DNA of 64,000 nt from Clostridium carboxidivorans P7 (GCF_001038625.1 NZ_CP011803.1:620001-684000); one strand, 5' to 3'. Shown: positions 33,400 to 41,412, numbered from the stretch's first letter. Notes: generated by a model from the letters alone, not told the origin. Numbers and translations are program-made.

Positions 33400-34443
33400 A
33401 TGAAAAAAAAGTTGTTTTGGATTGTACCTATAGTATTGTTAGTATTATTAACACCAATTATATATAAAGGTGTTAATTCAAAAGAGGCTGATTCTAAGGA
33501 CAATAAGGTCGCAGCAAAGGAAGGTTCAAAAGCATTTGGTGGTGATGTAAATAGTCTATCTGCCTGGGTTGTATATTGGGATTTAAGTGCTGATAAAGAA
33601 ATTAAAGCTTTAAACAATAAATTAAAAAATGTTTCCTATTTTTCAGCTAACTTTGACTCAAACAGCAAACTAGTGATGCCAGAAGAATTAATTAACTATT
33701 ATAATGAAACAAAAGGTTTTAAGTACGATAAATATATAACTATTGTCAATGATAAGGCAAAAGGTGATGGAAGCTATTCATTAAAGGATACAAGCTTGTT
33801 AAAAACTTTATTAAATAATGAAGCTTCAAGAATAAGTCATATTGAAGATATTATGAACCTGGCAGTTAAGTATGGTTTTAATGGTATAGAAATTGATTAT
33901 GAACAAATAAAAAATGATATGGGGCTTTGGAATAACTATATATTATTTGTAAATGAACTATACAAAAAGGCTGAAAGCAAAGGTTTAAAACTGAGAGTTG
34001 TACTGGAAACTAATACACCTTTTGATAAATTGAATTTTGCTGAAGGACCAACCTATGTACTTATGTGCTATAATTTGCATGGCGGCTTCAGTAAACCAGG
34101 TGGAAAAGCAGATGACAAGTTTATTAGAAGTTCAATAGAAAAAATGAGTAAAGTTCCAGGAAAGAAGGATTTTGCCATTGCAACAGGAGGGTTTAACTGG
34201 TCATCCAATGGAAAAACTACTTCTGTTACGGAAGAGGAAGCTAACGGTATATTAAAGAAGTACAAGGCTAAAGTACGACGTGATGATGACAGCAAGTGTT
34301 TATATTTTAGCTACAAGGATGAGAATAATTTGAACCATGATATATGGTATGCAGATAAAATTACCTTGAATTCATGGATGAAGGTTATAAGTGAAAAAGG
34401 TTATGACATTAGCATTTGGAGATTAGGTGGAAACTTATTTTAA
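33400..34443 (+). CDS. GH18-like glycoside hydrolase, membrane-anchored
   Basis: A 347-aa protein. ATG 33400 follows GAGAGAGG; the frame opens 15 nt earlier at TTG. An N-terminal hydrophobic helix (FWIVPIVLLVLLTPIIY) anchors it outside. The GH18 catalytic strand appears as NGIEIDYEQI (near 161-170), matching the DxxDxDxE end with D and E kept, plus YVLMCYNLHG and ISIWRLGGN, as in YaaH/SleL-type proteins. It probably trims or hydrolyses the GlcNAc-based polymer made by the upstream synthase. It is the last gene of the operon, 16 nt after the previous gene and before a terminator. Confidence 0.82.
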   Translation: MKKKLFWIVPIVLLVLLTPIIYKGVNSKEADSKDNKVAAKEGSKAFGGDVNSLSAWVVYWDLSADKEIKALNNKLKNVSYFSANFDSNSKLVMPEELINYYNETKGFKYDKYITIVNDKAKGDGSYSLKDTSLLKTLLNNEASRISHIEDIMNLAVKYGFNGIEIDYEQIKNDMGLWNNYILFVNELYKKAESKGLKLRVVLETNTPFDKLNFAEGPTYVLMCYNLHGGFSKPGGKADDKFIRSSIEKMSKVPGKKDFAIATGGFNWSSNGKTTSVTEEEANGILKKYKAKVRRDDDSKCLYFSYKDENNLNHDIWYADKITLNSWMKVISEKGYDISIWRLGGNLF

Positions 34444-34452
34444 TAGATAATG

Positions 34453-34494
34453 AAAAAGACAAGATGTGTTTTAAAATACACCTTGTCTTTTTTT
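34453..34494. terminator. Terminator of the exopolysaccharide operon
   Basis: AAAAAGACAAGATGT and ACACCTTGTCTTTTTTT pair around a short loop. The A-rich 5' flank lets it also end the convergent gene at 34506. Confidence 0.85.
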
Positions 34495-34505
34495 GAAATT
34501 TAATT

Positions 34506-34901
34506 TTAAAATTTAATCTTTTTAGAAACAGTCATCATATCGTAAAAAGTTGCTTCAGCTTCATCTATGTAGAATATTTCGAAAATTCCATCGCCTACTT
34601 TATATATATTTTTAAGCATAGGCATAATATTTAAAGCAGCTTCTTGTGATTCTTTTGTTGTATTAAAAACTACCTTTCCATTTAATCTAAGCCACTTTCC
34701 TTCTGGAGAAGTTGCACTGATTTGGCATTTTGGGTTAGCCTTTAATTGTTTGTATACATCCTTTGTATTTCCGGTACAAAAACATAGCTTATTATCATAT
34801 TTCATTACAAATCCAAAAGGACGTAATGCTGGATTATCTCCATTTACAGTAGCAAGATAAAAAACTTTGTTGTCAGTTAAAAACTTTAAAACTTCATCCA
34901 T
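34506..34901 (-). CDS. Pyridoxamine 5'-phosphate oxidase-like FMN-binding protein
   Basis: A 131-aa split-barrel flavoprotein. The N-terminus MDEVLKFLTDNKVFYLATVNGDNPALRPFGFV and the following NKLCFCTGNTKDVYKQLKANPKCQIS are typical of the small PNPOx-like family found in clostridia. The true PdxH C-terminal motif is absent, so it is not the vitamin B6 enzyme. It may bind FMN or F420-like cofactors and reduce small molecules. GGAG precedes ATG 34901. It is convergent with the exopolysaccharide operon. Confidence 0.85.
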   Translation of the reverse strand: MDEVLKFLTDNKVFYLATVNGDNPALRPFGFVMKYDNKLCFCTGNTKDVYKQLKANPKCQISATSPEGKWLRLNGKVVFNTTKESQEAALNIMPMLKNIYKVGDGIFEIFYIDEAEATFYDMMTVSKKIKF

Positions 34902-35079
34902 AATTATTATCTCCTTTATCCATAAAATATTTTGTTAAGTTAAATTTGCTCAAAGAATAGCTTTTAATACCCTAAATAAAAGGGTAGTCATAGGGCAAAT
35001 GTAACTAATTACATTTTATCACAAAAATTATAATACACAAATTATATAGTAAATTTTTCTATTGATTGCTGAAGCTTAC

Positions 35080-35108
35080 TTGAAAGCTGTGAAATTTCAT
35101 GGTATAAT
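35080..35108 (+). promoter_or_regulatory. Promoter of the thiW-thiM leader
   Basis: TTGAAA (35080-35085), 17 bp, TATAAT (35103-35108), directly ahead of the TPP aptamer. The stretch 34902-35079 holds nothing else I can assign. Confidence 0.7.
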
Positions 35109-35112
35109 TTAC

Positions 35113-35205
35113 TTAAAAAGGGGAGCTTGTTTAAGCAGGCTGAGAGGAAGTGTATACTTCGACCCATAACTTGATTCGGATAATACCGACGTAAGGAAAT
35201 ATTTG
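35113..35205 (+). promoter_or_regulatory. TPP riboswitch (THI-box) aptamer
   Basis: Conserved THI-box elements in order: GGGGAGC (35120-35126), CAGGCTGAGAGG (35136-35147), an accessory stem GGAAG/CTTCG, GACCC (35161-35165), TTGATTCGGATAATACCGAC (35171-35190) and GTAAGGAAAT. The pyrimidine pocket (CTGAGA) and the pyrophosphate side (GATTCGGATAATACC) are both close to consensus, so this should bind thiamine pyrophosphate and shut off thiW-thiM through the terminator after it. Confidence 0.95.
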
Positions 35206-35237
35206 ATTTATACTTTTTATTATTTTGCAAGTGTAAA

Positions 35238-35276
35238 TGGAATGTGCCTTACTTACAGGTATATTCCATTTTTTAT
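35238..35276 (+). terminator. Terminator of the TPP riboswitch
   Basis: TGGAAT (35238-35243) and CCT (35247-35249) pair with AGG (35257-35259) and ATTCCA (35263-35268) across a 3x3 internal loop, followed by six T, A and more T. It sits between the two aptamers, so the first RNA can stop transcription before the second is made. Confidence 0.82.
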
Positions 35277-35290
35277 TTTTTTAGAAGCAG

Positions 35291-35304
35291 CGGGGGAGCT
35301 CCCG
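35291..35304 (+). other. GC-rich palindrome between the two thiamine RNAs
   Basis: CGGGGGAGCTCCCG contains the perfect palindrome GGGAGCTCCC and is flanked by two GAAGC copies. It is strikingly GC-rich for this AT-rich DNA and can form a small hairpin. Its role is unknown; it could be part of the second RNA's control region, as GCTCC is complementary to GGAG-type ribosome sites. Confidence 0.4.
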
Positions 35305-35323
35305 AAGCTTTATACCAAAAGAC

Positions 35324-35424
35324 AACTAAATAGCGAGGGAACTTGTGTTTCAAGGTGAGAGGAAGCTTTTGAGCTTCGACCGACCAATATGGCTACTTGT
35401 CATATAGGAAATTGCTATTTAGTT
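35324..35424 (+). promoter_or_regulatory. Divergent THI-box-like aptamer candidate
   Basis: AACTAAATAGC (35324-35334) pairs perfectly with GCTATTTAGTT (35414-35424), closing a ~100-nt domain. Inside, in THI-box order: GAGGGAACTTG, a CTTG/CAAG stem, GGTGAGAGG (35354-35362), accessory stem GGAAGCT/AGCTTC, GACCGACC, ATATG/CATAT stem, AGGAAAT. The TGAGAGG pocket matches the TPP aptamer upstream, but the TPP-side consensus (CTGAT, GGATAATACC) is replaced by CCAATATGGCTACTTG. It is a THI-box relative that probably binds something other than TPP, or is decaying. Confidence 0.65.
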
Positions 35425-35468
35425 ACTCTAAAACTATGCCTAAATGATGGTGTTTATTTCCTATATGA
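35400..35468 (+). promoter_or_regulatory. Alternative 13-bp pairing downstream of the second aptamer
   Basis: TCATATAGGAAAT (35400-35412), the 3' conserved part of the second aptamer, is exactly complementary to ATTTCCTATATGA (35456-35468). Forming this helix would break the aptamer's CATAT stem. The 3' arm ends 22 nt before the thiW ribosome site GGAGG (35490-35494). No U-tract follows, which points to control of translation or of RNA stability. Confidence 0.6.
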
Positions 35469-35503
35469 TTAGAAAATAAATATTATTATGGAGGTATTTT
35501 ATT

Positions 35504-36073
35504 ATGGAAAGAAACTCAAAATTATTAAAAAAACTTATGCTGGCAATGCTTATAGCAATGGGGGTTGTAATATCACCAATTCTTCGTATAGAAGGAATGT
35601 GCCCTATGTCTTCAGTTATAAATATTACATGTGCAGTTGTTCTTGGACCTTGGTATGCACTACTTTGTGCTGTTTGCATTGGAATTATTAGAATGTTCCT
35701 TATGGGAATTCCACCTCTAGCTTTAACTGGTGCCGTTTTTGGAGCCTTTTTATCAGGAATTTTATACAGAGCATCTAAGAATACTTTGATTTTTGGAGTT
35801 TTAGGTGAGGTTATAGGAACTGGTATTATAGGAGCCATTGTTTCAGCACCTATTATGACATATTTTTGGGGTAAAAAAGGACTTTCATTGATGTTTTATG
35901 TTCCTTTATTCTTTACTGCTACAATTATAGGAGGAGCAATTGCCTTTATCTTCTTGGGGGCATTAAGTAAGAATGGGATGCTCATAAAGATTCAAAAGAG
36001 CTTGGGGGTAAAAGTTTATGACAAATCAACAGAGGTTAATAGAGAGGTTATTGCAAATAAAACACAGTGTTAA
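35504..36073 (+). CDS. thiW: ThiW thiazole ECF transporter S component
   Basis: A 189-aa membrane protein with five or six helices, matching ThiW: MLAMLIAMGVVISPILRIEGMCPMSSVINI, VLGPWYALLCAVCIGIIRMFLMGIPPLALTG and GEVIGTGIIGAIVSAPIM. It should be the substrate-binding subunit of an energy-coupling-factor transporter that imports the thiazole moiety of thiamine; the shared ATPase and T components are not in this window. GGAGG precedes ATG 35504. It is controlled by the tandem thiamine RNAs and partners with thiM, which overlaps its last 56 nt. Confidence 0.93.
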   Translation: MERNSKLLKKLMLAMLIAMGVVISPILRIEGMCPMSSVINITCAVVLGPWYALLCAVCIGIIRMFLMGIPPLALTGAVFGAFLSGILYRASKNTLIFGVLGEVIGTGIIGAIVSAPIMTYFWGKKGLSLMFYVPLFFTATIIGGAIAFIFLGALSKNGMLIKIQKSLGVKVYDKSTEVNREVIANKTQC

Positions 36074-36848
36074 AGTTAATAAACCTCTTATTCACTGTAT
36101 TACAAATCCAATTTCAATAAATGATTGTGCAAATGTAGTACTTGCTGTTGGAGCAAAACCTATTATGGCCGAACATCCTTTAGAGGTTTCAGAAATTACT
36201 TCTGTTTCTAAAGCATTGGGAGTTAATCTTGGAAATATAACAGATGCTCGAATGGAATCCATGATGATTTCAGGTAAAACAGCTTTTGAAAAGAAAATTC
36301 CTGAAATAATTGATCTTGTAGGTGTGGGCTGTAGTAATTTAAGATTAAACTATGCAAAAAAATTTATTTCAGAGTGTCATCCAAGTGTTATTAAGGGTAA
36401 TATGTCTGAAATAAAGGCAATTTGTGATATAAAGAGTAATGCAAAGGGAATAGATGTAGGTGAAGGCGATGAAATAACAGCTAAAAGCTTTGATGAAAAT
36501 ATAAAAATAATTAAGGAATTATCACTTAAAACTGGTGCTGTTATTGCAGCTACAGGGGTAATAGATATAGTAGTAAATGGTGAGGATGCTTATTTAATAG
36601 AAAATGGCTGCGAAATGCTTTCAATGGTAACAGGTACAGGCTGTATGGTTACTGCCCTTATAGCAAGTTATATTTCCTCATTAGATATATTAGGTGGTAC
36701 TATTTTAGCAGTGGCACTTATGGGAATATGTGGGGAACTGTCACAGCATGTTAGTGGGATAGGAAGCTTTAGAACTGAAATTATAAATAATATATTTACA
36801 ATTTCTGATGATACTATTGTAGAAAAAATAAAATGTAATTTGAAATAA
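36018..36848 (+). CDS. thiM: Hydroxyethylthiazole kinase
   Basis: A 276-aa protein, the usual ThiM size. Signatures are PLIHCITNPISINDCANVVLAVGAKPIMAEHP, NLGN, and the phosphate loop with the catalytic cysteine MVTGTGCMVTAL. It phosphorylates 4-methyl-5-(2-hydroxyethyl)thiazole brought in by ThiW, for thiamine salvage. The start ATG 36018 has GGGGGT 8 nt upstream and lies inside thiW, giving a 56-nt overlap in another frame. ThiE and ThiD are not encoded next to it. Confidence 0.95.
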   Translation: MTNQQRLIERLLQIKHSVKVNKPLIHCITNPISINDCANVVLAVGAKPIMAEHPLEVSEITSVSKALGVNLGNITDARMESMMISGKTAFEKKIPEIIDLVGVGCSNLRLNYAKKFISECHPSVIKGNMSEIKAICDIKSNAKGIDVGEGDEITAKSFDENIKIIKELSLKTGAVIAATGVIDIVVNGEDAYLIENGCEMLSMVTGTGCMVTALIASYISSLDILGGTILAVALMGICGELSQHVSGIGSFRTEIINNIFTISDDTIVEKIKCNLK

Positions 36849-36894
36849 TATAAAGATCATAAAAAATTTCATATAAATATATTAATCATGAAAA

Positions 36895-36935
36895 AATAAG
36901 ACAGAAAGGCTTAAACGTACTTCTGTCTTATTTTT
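36895..36935. terminator. Bidirectional terminator after thiM
   Basis: AATAAGACAGAA (36895-36906) and TTCTGTCTTATT (36921-36932) pair perfectly, with A-run before and T-run after. It also serves the convergent PH-domain gene. Confidence 0.82.
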
Positions 36936-36992
36936 CTTAAGTTATAAGCTTATTTAAATAGAGTTTTAACTTTGTTATATATTGCAATATAA

Positions 36993-37370
36993 TTATTTTA
37001 GTACATATTCAGCTAAAACGCTTTGAAGCTCATATATATTCAAGCTTTTGTTAAATTGTTTTTCTATAGGAGCTGGTGTTCCTGATATCCATATTTTTAA
37101 CTCTGCATCTAAATCAAAATGTCCTGATGTTTCAATGCTAAAATGAGTGATGCTTTTATATGGAATTGAGTGATATTCTACTTTTTTTCCAGTTACACCT
37201 TGTCTGTCTACTAGTATAAGTCTTTTGTTTGTAAAAATAAACATATCACGAATTAATTTATACGCTTTTTCAATGTTCTCTGAAGATGACAATATGTTAT
37301 TAAGCTCTTTTTCAACCTCTTGTATGTTTACTTCTGATGCATTTCCCATTAGGCCATCAAATAATCCCAT
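36993..37370 (-). CDS. Bacterial PH-domain protein
   Basis: A 125-aa soluble protein with the pattern of the small bacterial PH-domain family: MGLFDGLMGNAS, MFIFTNKRLILVDRQGVTGKKVEYHSIPYKSITHFSIETSGHFDLDAELKIW, ending in a helix. The fold is known; the function of the family is not. GGAGGT precedes ATG 37370. It stands alone, downstream of the M42 peptidase on the same strand. Confidence 0.8.
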   Translation of the reverse strand: MGLFDGLMGNASEVNIQEVEKELNNILSSSENIEKAYKLIRDMFIFTNKRLILVDRQGVTGKKVEYHSIPYKSITHFSIETSGHFDLDAELKIWISGTPAPIEKQFNKSLNIYELQSVLAEYVLK

Positions 37371-37466
37371 TTATATAACCTCCAAACATTATATTTAAGT
37401 CTATATAATGTTATCATAAATAGCTTAAAACTCAAAGAAATATATTTTTTAGGTAAGATGACAAAA

Positions 37467-38507
37467 TTATTTTTCAGCAATATATTTTATGATGAGATCT
37501 ACTGTAGCTAATAATGCATCCACATGAGTTCTTTCATAAGCATGAGATGCAAAAACACCTGGACCTATAAGTGCTGCTCTAACATCCCAACCAGCAGATA
37601 GTGCTGCAGAAGCATCTGAACCATAATGAGGATATATATCAATCTTATATGGAATATTATTTTCCTTACATGTATTTACTAATTTTTTTCTGAGATCATA
37701 ATCATAAGGACCAGAGGAATCTTTAGCACAAATACATACAGTATATTCTGAAGAGTTTTGTTCACATCCAGGAGCCCCCATGTCAACAGCTATAAATTCT
37801 TTAGTGTTTTCAGGTAAAGCTGCACTGGAGCCATGCCCAACTTCTTCATAATTACTTATATAAAAATTAGTTGTATAAGGAAGCTTTAGGTTGTTTTCGT
37901 GAAGATATTTAATGACATACATGAGAACTGATGCACTAGCTTTATCATCCAGATATCTGCTTTTAATAAATTCTTTTTCAGTGATGGTGGTTCTTGTATC
38001 TATGCATATATAATCTCCCACATCGATACCAAGAGCTTCTACGTCACTTTTAGAGAATACCTTTTCATCCAATATTACTTCCATATTTTCAGGAGTCCTT
38101 TTAAGATTACGAGCATCATCACCACTTATATGAACAGATGGCTTTGTTGTTTGAATAGTACCAGAATAACTTGCATCATCTAAAGTTTTTATAGTGCAAT
38201 TTTCACCTTCCAAAGTTGACATCATATAACCACCAACAGGTACAAAAGAAAGAGCACCATTTGCTTTTATACCTTTAACCATTGCACCTAATGTATCAAT
38301 ATGTGAAGTAAAAGTTCTTTGATAATCATTATTTGCTCCGGAAAAAGATATAACAAGAGCACCTTTATTTGTAGTTTTATAAGGTATGTTCAGCTTAGTG
38401 AGTTCTCCTTTAAGATACTGCATTACTGAATTAGTATATCCTGTTGGACTTGGTATGGAAAGAATAGTTTTTAATTCATTTAGAATAGCATTTTTATCAT
38501 AGTTCAT
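37467..38507 (-). CDS. M42 family metallopeptidase (deblocking aminopeptidase type)
   Basis: A 346-aa protein with the M42 dinuclear metal site: His and Asp in FTSHIDTLGAMV, bridging Asp in RYLDDKASASV, catalytic Glu pair in NYEEVGHGSS, Asp in AVDMGAP and His in SHAYERTHVDAL. Related enzymes are PepA-like aminopeptidases and proteins formerly called endoglucanases (FrvX, YsdC). It probably trims peptides in the cytoplasm. GGAGGAT precedes ATG 38507. Confidence 0.92.
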   Translation of the reverse strand: MNYDKNAILNELKTILSIPSPTGYTNSVMQYLKGELTKLNIPYKTTNKGALVISFSGANNDYQRTFTSHIDTLGAMVKGIKANGALSFVPVGGYMMSTLEGENCTIKTLDDASYSGTIQTTKPSVHISGDDARNLKRTPENMEVILDEKVFSKSDVEALGIDVGDYICIDTRTTITEKEFIKSRYLDDKASASVLMYVIKYLHENNLKLPYTTNFYISNYEEVGHGSSAALPENTKEFIAVDMGAPGCEQNSSEYTVCICAKDSSGPYDYDLRKKLVNTCKENNIPYKIDIYPHYGSDASAALSAGWDVRAALIGPGVFASHAYERTHVDALLATVDLIIKYIAEK

Positions 38508-38739
38508 AATTTAATCCTCCAAAGTATAAGTATATTTTATGTAACTGTTTTCGTATTTATTCTATGATTATAGCTAATATAAGTCAATATAAGTATGTAA
38601 AGTAATGACAAAACAAAAATGGTTAATTATCCATTTGGAATTTGATTTAGTATTATACAAAATGAGTATAATATGTAGCAAATCTTGAGATGTATTTTCA
38701 AAAACTTAATATGTTTATAATGGTATAAAAAAACTAATA

Positions 38740-38782
38740 TTGACAATATACATGGAAGAACTTACTATATAAATAGTAAGTT
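38740..38782 (+). promoter_or_regulatory. Promoter with overlapping 10-bp inverted repeat
   Basis: TTGACA (38740-38745), 17 bp, TACTAT (38763-38768). AACTTACTAT (38759-38768), ATAA, ATAGTAAGTT (38773-38782) is a perfect inverted repeat that includes the -10 box, so a protein bound there would block the promoter. It serves the soluble chemoreceptor. The rest of the 365-nt gap 38508-38872 shows no other feature. Confidence 0.65.
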
Positions 38783-38872
38783 TTGTTGAAATGTGTAGTA
38801 AAATGGAATTTATTATTAATATTAGTAATATAAAAATAAATTTTAAATTAAATTATAGGGAGGACACAAATT

Positions 38873-40021
38873 ATGATTTCTGAAAATGGAGTAGAGTACA
38901 TAAAAGCTATGTGTGAAACTCAGGCGAATATGATACCAGGAGGTGTTATTTATTTAATTAGTGATGGAAATACATATACCTGGAGAAAAGCATCTAATGA
39001 ATTTGATTTGAATATTTTTCAAGTTGGTGAAAAAGTAAATTCTAAAGGCGTTACTAGTAAGGCTATGAGGGAGAATAGAGTTAGTATAGAAACTGTTCCA
39101 AGATCCTTATATGGAGTTAGATTGAAAATTGTGGCAGAACCAATAGTTAATGAACAAGGACAAGCTGTTGGAGTATTTTCTACAGTATTCCCAATAACTA
39201 ATCCTGTATTAAAATCATTTAATGATTTTGCACCAGTTTTAGCTGAAATGTTTCCAGACGGAGCTGTAGCATTTGCCACAGATTTATATAAATATGCTTG
39301 TATTCAAAATTCAAAAAAATTCCAAATTCCTACAATAAAAATGGGGGAAAGCTTTAAAGAAGATACTGCTTGTGCTGAAGTAATAAGAACTAAAAAGCCA
39401 GTTTTATTAAAAGCTGATGCTAGTAAATATGGTGTACCAGTTTTGATAATCTGCCATCCATTATTCAATGAAGATAGAAGTGAAGTTGTTGCAACTTTTG
39501 GTTTAATCGTTCCTAAGATTGTAGCCGAAAATTTGATAGGAATAGCTGGAAATTTGGAAAATAGTCTTGAAGAAATATCTTCTACCATTGAACAATTGGC
39601 ATCATCAGCAACGGAAATACATAGCAATGAACAGAAACTTAATAATAGCATAAATGAAATAACTGGTTTATCAGTACAAATAAATGAAGTATCTTCATTT
39701 ATAAGGGAAATATCTGATCAAACTAAAATGCTTGGATTAAATGCTTCTATAGAAGCAGCAAGAGCAGGTGAAGTGGGGCAAGGTTTTGGAGTTGTAGCTC
39801 AACAAATTAGAAAATTATCTGAAGAATCTAAAGGTACAGTTCCTAAAATAAAAAAATTAACTGATGAAATTAATTTTAAGGTAGCTGAATCTAGTGAGAA
39901 GAGCCATAATTCTTTATCTTCAGTTCAAGAACAAGCTGCAGCTGCCGAAGAGATAACGGCAAGTATAGAAGAAATAACTGCTATGGCAGAAGAATTAAAT
40001 AAAATTGCTAACAAACTTTAA
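38873..40021 (+). CDS. Soluble methyl-accepting chemotaxis-like protein
   Basis: A 382-aa protein without membrane segments. Residues 1-215 are a sensor region in two similar halves ([18 protein letters not shown] with GVFSTVFPI, and [19 protein letters not shown] with FGLIVPKI), perhaps two small PAS/GAF-like domains. Residues ~220-382 are a shortened chemoreceptor signalling helix pair with the tip [35 protein letters not shown]. It should signal to CheA/CheW from the cytoplasm. The layout resembles the PocR-chemoreceptor at 53974. GGGAGGA precedes ATG 38873. Confidence 0.85.
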   Translation: MISENGVEYIKAMCETQANMIPGGVIYLISDGNTYTWRKASNEFDLNIFQVGEKVNSKGVTSKAMRENRVSIETVPRSLYGVRLKIVAEPIVNEQGQAVGVFSTVFPITNPVLKSFNDFAPVLAEMFPDGAVAFATDLYKYACIQNSKKFQIPTIKMGESFKEDTACAEVIRTKKPVLLKADASKYGVPVLIICHPLFNEDRSEVVATFGLIVPKIVAENLIGIAGNLENSLEEISSTIEQLASSATEIHSNEQKLNNSINEITGLSVQINEVSSFIREISDQTKMLGLNASIEAARAGEVGQGFGVVAQQIRKLSEESKGTVPKIKKLTDEINFKVAESSEKSHNSLSSVQEQAAAAEEITASIEEITAMAEELNKIANKL

Positions 40022-40077
40022 AAATATTTTATATTTTTAAAAGTTGAGCATATTATAAATGAAAGGGTGTGAATAGG

Positions 40078-41334
40078 ATGAGTATAGGATATGCATGTTT
40101 GACAATAGGGGTTTCAGATGCCAATTTAAAAAGTTGTATTGCTAAAAATTTATCCAATGAGAAGTTATTGGATATAATAGAGCATAATTTAAAATCCCTT
40201 AAAAATATCATTTATTATAACATCAAAAATAATATACACCTTTTTAGAATCAGTTCTGATTTAATTCCTTTTGGCTCAAGTTCTTTAAATAAGCTGCACT
40301 GGTGGGAGATATTTTCTGAAGAATTTTTTGAAATTGGTGAAGAAATTAGAAAGAATAATATTAGGATATCAATGCATCCTGGACAATATACTGTACTTAA
40401 TTCACTAAAGGAGGATGTAGTAAATAGAGCAATTGAGGATTTGAATTATCACACTAGGGTTTTAGATAGCCTTGGAGTTAGTGAAGAAAACAAAATAGTG
40501 CTTCATATTGGTGGAATTTATAATGATAAAGAGCAGGCAATAAATAGATTTATGAATAACTATGAAGCTTTGGAAGATAGGGTAAAACAAAGGCTTGTTA
40601 TTGAAAATGATGATAAATCTTATAATATAAATGATGTGCTCAAAATAGGAACTAAATTAAATGTACCAGTTATTTTTGATAATCTGCATAACGAAATCAA
40701 TCCACATGTTGAAGAAAAAAGCGATTTGTATTGGATAGATGAATGTAAGAATACATGGAAAAAGAAGGATGGATATCAAAAAATCCATTACTCACAGCAG
40801 GATATTTTAAAGAAAACAGGCTCACATTCAAGTACTATAGCAGTAGACAGATTTATTGATTTTTACGAAAGCTTAGGAAGAGAAGATATAGATATAATGC
40901 TTGAAGTCAAGGATAAAAATCTTTCAGCAGTAAAATGTATAAATTGTGTAACTAAGGATAAAAGGATTAGCAAACTTGAAGAAGAATGGAGTAAGTATAA
41001 GTATACCATTTTGGAAAATTCACCTAGAATTTATTTAGAAATAAGGAATTTGCTTAAAAATAAAAAACAGTATCCTGTTGTACAATTCTATAATTATATA
41101 GATGAAGCTATGAAAGAAGAAGTTACCATTGGAAATGCAGAAAATGCAGCACTTCATGTATGGGGATATTTTAAAAATATAGTAGACACTAAAGAAAAAG
41201 AAAGCTTTCTTAAAAGCATGGATAACTATAAAAAGGGTAAAGTATCTATTAATGTGATTAAAAATAAGTTATTGAAGATGACAGTTAAACATAATGAAAA
41301 ATATCTTAAGAATTCATATTATTTCATACTTTGA
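40078..41334 (+). CDS. uvsE: UV-damage endonuclease UvsE fused to a DUF1722-like domain
   Basis: A 418-aa protein. ATG 40078 has GAAAGGG 10 nt upstream and gives the normal N-terminus MSIGYACLTIG. The TIM-barrel endonuclease (residues ~1-300) shows LFRISSDLIPFGS, ISMHPGQYTVLNS, VLHIGGIYNDK, IENDDKSY and PVIFDNLHNEI. It nicks DNA 5' of UV photoproducts. After ~305 comes an extension with YKYTILENSPRIYLEIRNLL, NAALHVWGYFK and KKGKVSINVIKNKLL, matching the pattern of DUF1722 (YbgA). Bacillus UvsE lacks this extension. It follows the chemoreceptor by 56 nt. Confidence 0.9.
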   Translation: MSIGYACLTIGVSDANLKSCIAKNLSNEKLLDIIEHNLKSLKNIIYYNIKNNIHLFRISSDLIPFGSSSLNKLHWWEIFSEEFFEIGEEIRKNNIRISMHPGQYTVLNSLKEDVVNRAIEDLNYHTRVLDSLGVSEENKIVLHIGGIYNDKEQAINRFMNNYEALEDRVKQRLVIENDDKSYNINDVLKIGTKLNVPVIFDNLHNEINPHVEEKSDLYWIDECKNTWKKKDGYQKIHYSQQDILKKTGSHSSTIAVDRFIDFYESLGREDIDIMLEVKDKNLSAVKCINCVTKDKRISKLEEEWSKYKYTILENSPRIYLEIRNLLKNKKQYPVVQFYNYIDEAMKEEVTIGNAENAALHVWGYFKNIVDTKEKESFLKSMDNYKKGKVSINVIKNKLLKMTVKHNEKYLKNSYYFIL

Positions 41335-41354
41335 GGTTGTTGGCAAAGAAAATT

Positions 41355-41412
41355 AATTAAAGGGAACATAAATAGGATTGCAAGTTAAAGCCTATTTATG
41401 CTCCTTTAAATT
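41355..41412. terminator. Long hairpin between convergent uvsE and FAD oxidoreductase genes
   Basis: CATAAATAGG (41367-41376) pairs exactly with CCTATTTATG (41391-41400), and the flanking AATTAAAGGGAA/CTCCTTTAAATT extend the stem. The hairpin reaches the stop codon of the convergent gene. There is no strong U-tract on either side. Confidence 0.6.

Noticed and set aside
35042..35230. 62-codon minus-strand open frame across the first TPP aptamer
   Set aside because: It lies in conserved riboswitch sequence, has no ribosome site and its composition is that of the RNA element.
35461..35838. 125-codon minus-strand frame opposite thiW
   Set aside because: Low-complexity, Pro/Ile-rich mirror of the thiW membrane helices; no start signal.
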